From Aquilaria yunnanensis (lineage: Eukaryota > Streptophyta > Magnoliopsida > Malvales > Thymelaeaceae), in the NCBI GenBank assembly GCA_039654915.1, contig CM077593.1, positions 77,852,501 to 77,916,500 of the forward strand: a stretch of 64,000 bases of DNA, in the 5' to 3' direction. Positions 60,051 to 64,000 of the stretch are shown one piece after another (position 1 is the stretch's first letter; the number at the start of each line of letters is the position of its first letter). The notes under the pieces are model-generated. The model made no database searches. It saw nothing but the letters and a program-made list of their open reading frames with translations, and was not told the origin of the DNA. A program made the position numbers and the translations under genes.

Positions 60051-61378
60051 AAGAAGTTGGTGTTCCTAATATTCTAAGCCATGTCCCATGCATCAAACCA
60101 ACAAAGGAGGTTGAGAAGGAACAATTTGAGGTAAGTCTAAGTGATTTCATATGCAAAAGTTTGCCTAACATTGTTTCTTATCCTATGTTTCAAGGGGATG
60201 AAATTAATGCAGCTCCAACCAAAGTCATTGAGTGCAAAGGTGAAAATTTTGTGGTTCCAAAGGAAGATACTTGGAGACTAAGTCCAACCACTGTAATGTA
60301 TTTCTTCCTTACACCTAGATTTGATGTAGTTTTGCATGAAAATCTCAAACAATGTGTGTTTGCTTGCAATGTTATTTTGAAGAATGGTTTTCATGAAACT
60401 AGATTAAGAGAAGGAAGTAAGTATGAAACTTTGACAAAATATGGTTTTAAAGCTTGTAATTCTTCAGTTTTGTCAAATCCTCTTTGGAATTGCTTGAGTT
60501 TCTCTAAAGAAAAATCTGTTTTGGTGTCTTTTGTTTTTGAATTTGTTTGGTTTGCATCCATGTCACATTGTTTTGTTCCGTCTCAAGTAAAATCTATTTC
60601 TTTGGAAATTTTCATGCATAAATTGGTTGTTACCCATGCATTACATTCTTTGATTCAAATTTATGTTCAGCCCATTTTTGTGCATCAATCTTTAATTTCC
60701 AGCAAGCATTTCTTTATCTTAACACATGCATTGCACAAACTTTTGAGCATTAATCTTTTTGCTTTATGTCCGAACTTGAAAGTATTTATTTTGACTGAAA
60801 ATTCTGGATTTAAATTCAGCCTTTTAAGGAGATGTGTTGAGTCCTTTATTTTGTGTCACATCCCATTCACAAATTTCATGCATTGTTGTGCATATACATG
60901 CAAAAATAAGTTTGCTACTGAATTGGTTTCACTTAATCCTATCTACTCCAATCTTGTTTCATTTAAAATGCTTAGGATTTTTGTGAAATTTGTGCATCCG
61001 TGTTTTGTTATTAGTTTAGGCCGCATTGTGTTTAATTCTTGTTTGTTTGAATGGCCTATGCAAATGATTGTCTTGACATGCATAACTTGTGTTTTTCATA
61101 ACCATAACACTTGTGTGAGTTTAGGTCCATTTGTTTTGAGTGCATACAGCATCCTTAAGGTAAATTATTCCAACACTTTTTCTAGTTGTGAGAGTAATGT
61201 TTTTGAGATGGCAAAGGCAATGAAAGTGATGCCTAGAGTTAAGATGAAAATTGTGCAAAATTTCAGATTTGTTGTGCTAATTGCTTCTAACTTTGTTTTT
61301 GACCCTGGAGATATCAAAATTATCATTGCATTTGGATATTGGTTCAAGTTTTTCACAAGATTAAAGCTCCATACATAA
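60047..61378 (+). CDS. Second open frame of the Gag-only element, 443 aa, function unknown
   Basis: ATG at 60047-60049 overlaps the gag TGA (ATGA), in the minus-one frame relative to gag; the frame is open upstream to 60008, giving about 40 bases of overlap. The first 140 residues look like an ordinary protein (KEVGVPNILSHVPCIKPTKE, FVVPKEDTWRLSPTTVMYFF). The remaining 300 are rich in Phe, Val, Cys, His and Ser with irregular hydrophobic stretches (FVFEFVWFASMSHCF, THALHSLIQIYVQPIF), reflecting T-rich DNA. I recognise no domain. Either a real protein, or a T-rich stretch open by chance; the absence of stops over 443 codons while gag has two is notable. Confidence 0.5.
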   Translation: MKEVGVPNILSHVPCIKPTKEVEKEQFEVSLSDFICKSLPNIVSYPMFQGDEINAAPTKVIECKGENFVVPKEDTWRLSPTTVMYFFLTPRFDVVLHENLKQCVFACNVILKNGFHETRLREGSKYETLTKYGFKACNSSVLSNPLWNCLSFSKEKSVLVSFVFEFVWFASMSHCFVPSQVKSISLEIFMHKLVVTHALHSLIQIYVQPIFVHQSLISSKHFFILTHALHKLLSINLFALCPNLKVFILTENSGFKFSLLRRCVESFILCHIPFTNFMHCCAYTCKNKFATELVSLNPIYSNLVSFKMLRIFVKFVHPCFVISLGRIVFNSCLFEWPMQMIVLTCITCVFHNHNTCVSLGPFVLSAYSILKVNYSNTFSSCESNVFEMAKAMKVMPRVKMKIVQNFRFVVLIASNFVFDPGDIKIIIAFGYWFKFFTRLKLHT

Positions 61379-61495
61379 GCACTCCATGCAATTGGTGCTT
61401 ATGTGAAAGGTAAGTGCTTATGTGTTGATCATTTCATTGTTATTGATTCAATTCCCTTTTCTAATGCAGGTTTTGATTCGAGGATGAATCCTTCT

Positions 61496-61508
61496 AAGGA
61501 GGGGGGAG
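61496..61508 (+). other. Polypurine tract of the Gag-only element
   Basis: AAGGAGGGGGGAG just before the 3' LTR. Confidence 0.9.
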
Positions 61509-61509
61509 C

Positions 61510-62536
61510 TAATACGATCAAAGAAGGCACAATCAAGGATTTCAAGGATCCATGGAAGATAAGTAGTGAGCCATTGACAAGGAAGAAGGCTAAGGAGCTC
61601 ACTAGTGCACTTCAAGTTTTTGTCTCAAGCTTGGATGTTGACAGATTGGCGATGTTCTGATATAAAAATCATATCTTGAGCTAAACAGATTGGAATTGAG
61701 TAATTCTTGATTAATTGGAAATCTAACATCTTGAGCTACAAATCATATTCAGACCATCAAACCCAGTTTTCACGTTAAGGAGGTCCAATTTAGCTTCAAA
61801 ATCTCGATTTGCGAGTTATCGCTGGTTTGGAAGCATTTTCATTATTTTGGGCATATCTTTTGATTTAGATGTTCGTTTTGTGTGGTTCAGGTGTCATTTC
61901 AAAGATAAGAAAGATATCTACAACTTTCATGCTTTGAATTTTGGGAAATAATGGCTGCATCAAGTTCTAATTTCATCTTGAAGTTGAAGACACAAGCAAG
62001 AACCACTTGAGAAGACTATTTTGGCCAATCTTGTTTTGTAACGTATGTTATTTTATTTTCCTATTTTTTTACATTATTTAGGATGTTATTTAGGCCATGG
62101 AAGTGATTTAGGTCACTTAGGATAAATGGAATTTGCTGGCACACCTTAAACATGTGTTAAAAGGGTGTAGGAATCCTAGTTTAACTAGGTTTTCTTGAGT
62201 CCTTTGTAACTAGGTTTCCTAGGTAACTTGGGCTGCAAATTTTTCTGAGTCTTTTACCCTAGTTTAGGCCTATAAATAGGTGCATATTCTGGTTGTAAAA
62301 CAACAGCCTTGACATGAAATAATACTACTACTTTGGAGAGAAATTCTCTTTGGTTCTTTGTGGGCTACCTTCGTGCACAAGTGTGCTTGTGTTCTTGGTG
62401 TTCTTATACTTCTCGTTTCTAGTCACAGGTTGATTAGGGGTGGGGGTCTTAAAACCCAGTCTCTTTGATGTCTTGCGGAGCTTGAAAAACATCTTGGGCG
62501 CGTTTCATGGTCTTCATACCATTGGGGTTCACATCA
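61510..62536 (+). repeat. 3' LTR of the Gag-only element
   Basis: Starts TAATACGATC (TG terminus mutated to TA) and ends GGTTCACATCA. Carries the same TATA box. Collinear with 56931-57956. Confidence 0.93.
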
Positions 62537-62541
62537 AAAAG
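62537..62541. other. Target-site duplication AAAAG, right
   Basis: Exact partner of 56926-56930. Confidence 0.92.
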
Positions 62542-62813
62542 TGACCTACCCAAGGTGTCTGAGTAGCATATAATTGATGTCTACAAGGATTATAACAACT
62601 ATTGCAACAACCCTGATTAGATATATATCTTATATCCATCAACTAGGGTTAATCCCATTAGCCTGTTACTGTTTTCTGTTCATGTATCTCATATATCACA
62701 AGTTACAGTTCGTGCATCATGTATCAATCTAATTAATCATTATTAAAAAATAGTAAAACATTTAGTAGGTCATGTGATTTGAAACATGATCCTCATTTAG
62801 AGTTTCACAAGTA
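62542..62813 (-). other. Leader of a minus-strand copia element
   Basis: AT-rich sequence between the Gag-only insertion and the primer site at 62814. No open frame. The Gag-only element inserted into this leader. Confidence 0.55.
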
Positions 62814-62825
62814 GCTCTGATACCA
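62814..62825 (-). other. Primer-binding site, initiator Met-tRNA, copia
   Basis: The minus strand reads a perfect TGGTATCAGAGC, four bases inside the LTR edge at 62830. Confidence 0.92.
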
Positions 62826-62829
62826 CAGT

Positions 62830-63870
62830 TGGGTTTTGTGAGCCAAACAATGAAGCAGAATTAACTAAAAACCCTCCATGATCCAAGTAAAATGGGGTTA
62901 AATCATATGTTCAAAACTTTGCAAACCTAGTAGGTTGAGATCTTTCACCCAACTATTGAAACCAAATCAGAAAACTTAAACAGTTGATGTTGTCAAGCTT
63001 TTTAAGGCATCCATATGAACCAGGTGGATCACCACTCCTCCTCCATGAATTTGGCTAGAGTGTCCCTCTTACAATCGTAGTGCTAGCTTGTGTTCTCCAA
63101 GGATGAATAAGAGCGAAGTATGACTAGAAATTTTAGAACTCTTTCTACTTTCATCTAGGAGGCTCTCTACGAAACAACACTATATATCCTTTATATAGTG
63201 ATGTGTAACTCCTAAGCCAAGTAGGTTTCATAACCCTAATCCTATTAGGCCTCATAATAGCTCAAATTTTGTGCTAGTAATTAGTCCAAAAATATTATGA
63301 AACCAGAACCAAACAATTTGGCTCATACATTCAAACAATTTAATTGGCTTTAGGTGGGTGACCCTATAGGCTTCTATCACATGGGCAATGATCATAAATC
63401 ATATTTATGATCATAAACAATGAGCGGTGTCTAACAACACATCATTGCTACTCAATTGACAAGATAGACGGCGATTCGATTAAACCTCTATGATCATTAT
63501 TCATATTTACCATTGTCCCTTTGTCTAGGATATTAAGGCCTAGCACAAGACACGACACGTGTAATTCTCATATCACCCAATCTATAGTTTCTTGATTCTT
63601 AAGTATACTTACTTAAATTAATAACATTAATATCCCATATCAACTCATCCAAGCTGCTTGGTCGTGCATTTCCTTAATCTCATACACATAAAGAGCCTAG
63701 AGATATCACTCCCATTATATGGAAGGGACAAATCCTTTCTTGATCATACAAATCATTCTGCACGATATGTGACATACCCAATAGCCACCTTTATCTTTAC
63801 TCAATTACGAGTGATGTTCTAGGAGACTTTGGTCATGCGAACATTCCATTTGTGATGAGATGTGTGTACT
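62830..63870 (-). repeat. 5' LTR of a minus-strand copia element, truncated
   Basis: Starts TGGGTTTTGTGAGCC and is collinear with 18027 to about 19150 (GATCTTTCAC, TCAAGCTTT, CCATATGAACC/CCACATAAACC, AATTTGGC-CATACA and ATTTATGATCATAA blocks), at about 70 percent identity by eye. The outer 250 bp or so of the LTR are not found; similarity fades near 63860. Confidence 0.8.
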
Positions 63871-64000
63871 CCTGTCAGCTACTAGCTCCTAAAAGACACC
63901 AGAAAAAGGAGTAAAGGGACTCCCATGAGTGTTTTTTAAAGGGGGGACTCTTCGAGGCCCAAGTAAGAAGCTAATATAGCTGGGGTGTACTAAGTAAACT
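63871..64000. other. Unassigned end of window
   Basis: Sequence after the copia similarity ends. It begins near TGTCAGCTACTAGC and contains TTTTTTAAAGGGGGGACTC. It may be the edge of another inserted element; too short to tell. Confidence 0.3.

Larger units (their letters stand above)
56931..62536 (+). mobile_element. Non-autonomous Gag-only LTR retrotransposon (TR-GAG type), 5.6 kb
   Basis: LTRs of 1026 and 1027 bp (about 96-97 percent identical by eye), AAAAG duplications, a Met-tRNA primer site and a polypurine tract define a complete element. Inside are a gypsy-type gag and a second long open frame, but no protease, RT, RNase H or integrase on either strand. It must have relied on enzymes from another element. 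The class name TR-GAG is used for such elements in plants; the long second frame is unusual. Confidence 0.9.

Noticed and set aside
1..64000. Host genes, tRNA or rRNA genes
   Set aside because: Every frame of note is either retrotransposon-derived or motif-free; no cloverleaf or rRNA similarity was seen. The GCTCTGATACCA sites are tRNA primer sites, not tRNA genes.

Overview
The window is dicot-like flowering-plant nuclear DNA made almost entirely of nested LTR retrotransposons, most of them decayed. I found no host protein-coding gene, rRNA or tRNA. The evidence for a plant is the set of element lineages (chromodomain Ty3/gypsy, Tat-type gypsy with a second RNase H, Athila-like gypsy, Ty1/copia), the primer-binding sites (initiator Met-tRNA and Asp-tRNA types) and an AT-rich background. 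Nearly every reading frame carries in-frame stops explained by C-to-T or G-to-A change, as expected of old methylated plant repeats.

Layout. (1) 1-8642: minus-strand chromovirus (Del/Tekay-like) with about 2.4-kb LTRs, gag, protease, RT/RNase H, integrase and chromodomain; its 3' LTR runs off the window start. (2) 8643-18026: a plus-strand RNase H-integrase fragment of another gypsy element, then repeat debris with LTR-like segments. (3) 18027-35980: a minus-strand copia element (3' LTR 18027-19430, RT/RNase H, integrase end, then gag to integrase start at 34143-35645), split by a solo LTR with target duplication CAATA (21130-23804) and by Athila-like material (about 24.2-34.1 kb). The Athila-like gag is itself split by another solo LTR (28872-31586). 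(4) 35985-37424: a tandem duplication of about 730 bp. (5) 37425-56093: a unit of about 2.1 kb present twice head to tail; the first copy is cut by an 11-kb Tat gypsy element (38047-49112, target duplication CTAGA) and by a 3.3-kb solo LTR (50380-53706). (6) 56931-62536: a 5.6-kb non-autonomous LTR element with target duplication AAAAG, carrying gag and a 444-codon unknown frame but no pol. (7) 62542-64000: leader, primer site and LTR of a minus-strand copia element related to the one in (3).

Three things stand out. The Tat element carries an antisense gene with its own TATA box, three short GT-AG introns and a coiled-coil last exon. The gag-only element has a long second frame whose ATG overlaps the gag stop as ATGA. 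Several insertions are resolved to the base by their target duplications, so a relative insertion order can be read. Identities quoted are by eye, not computed.
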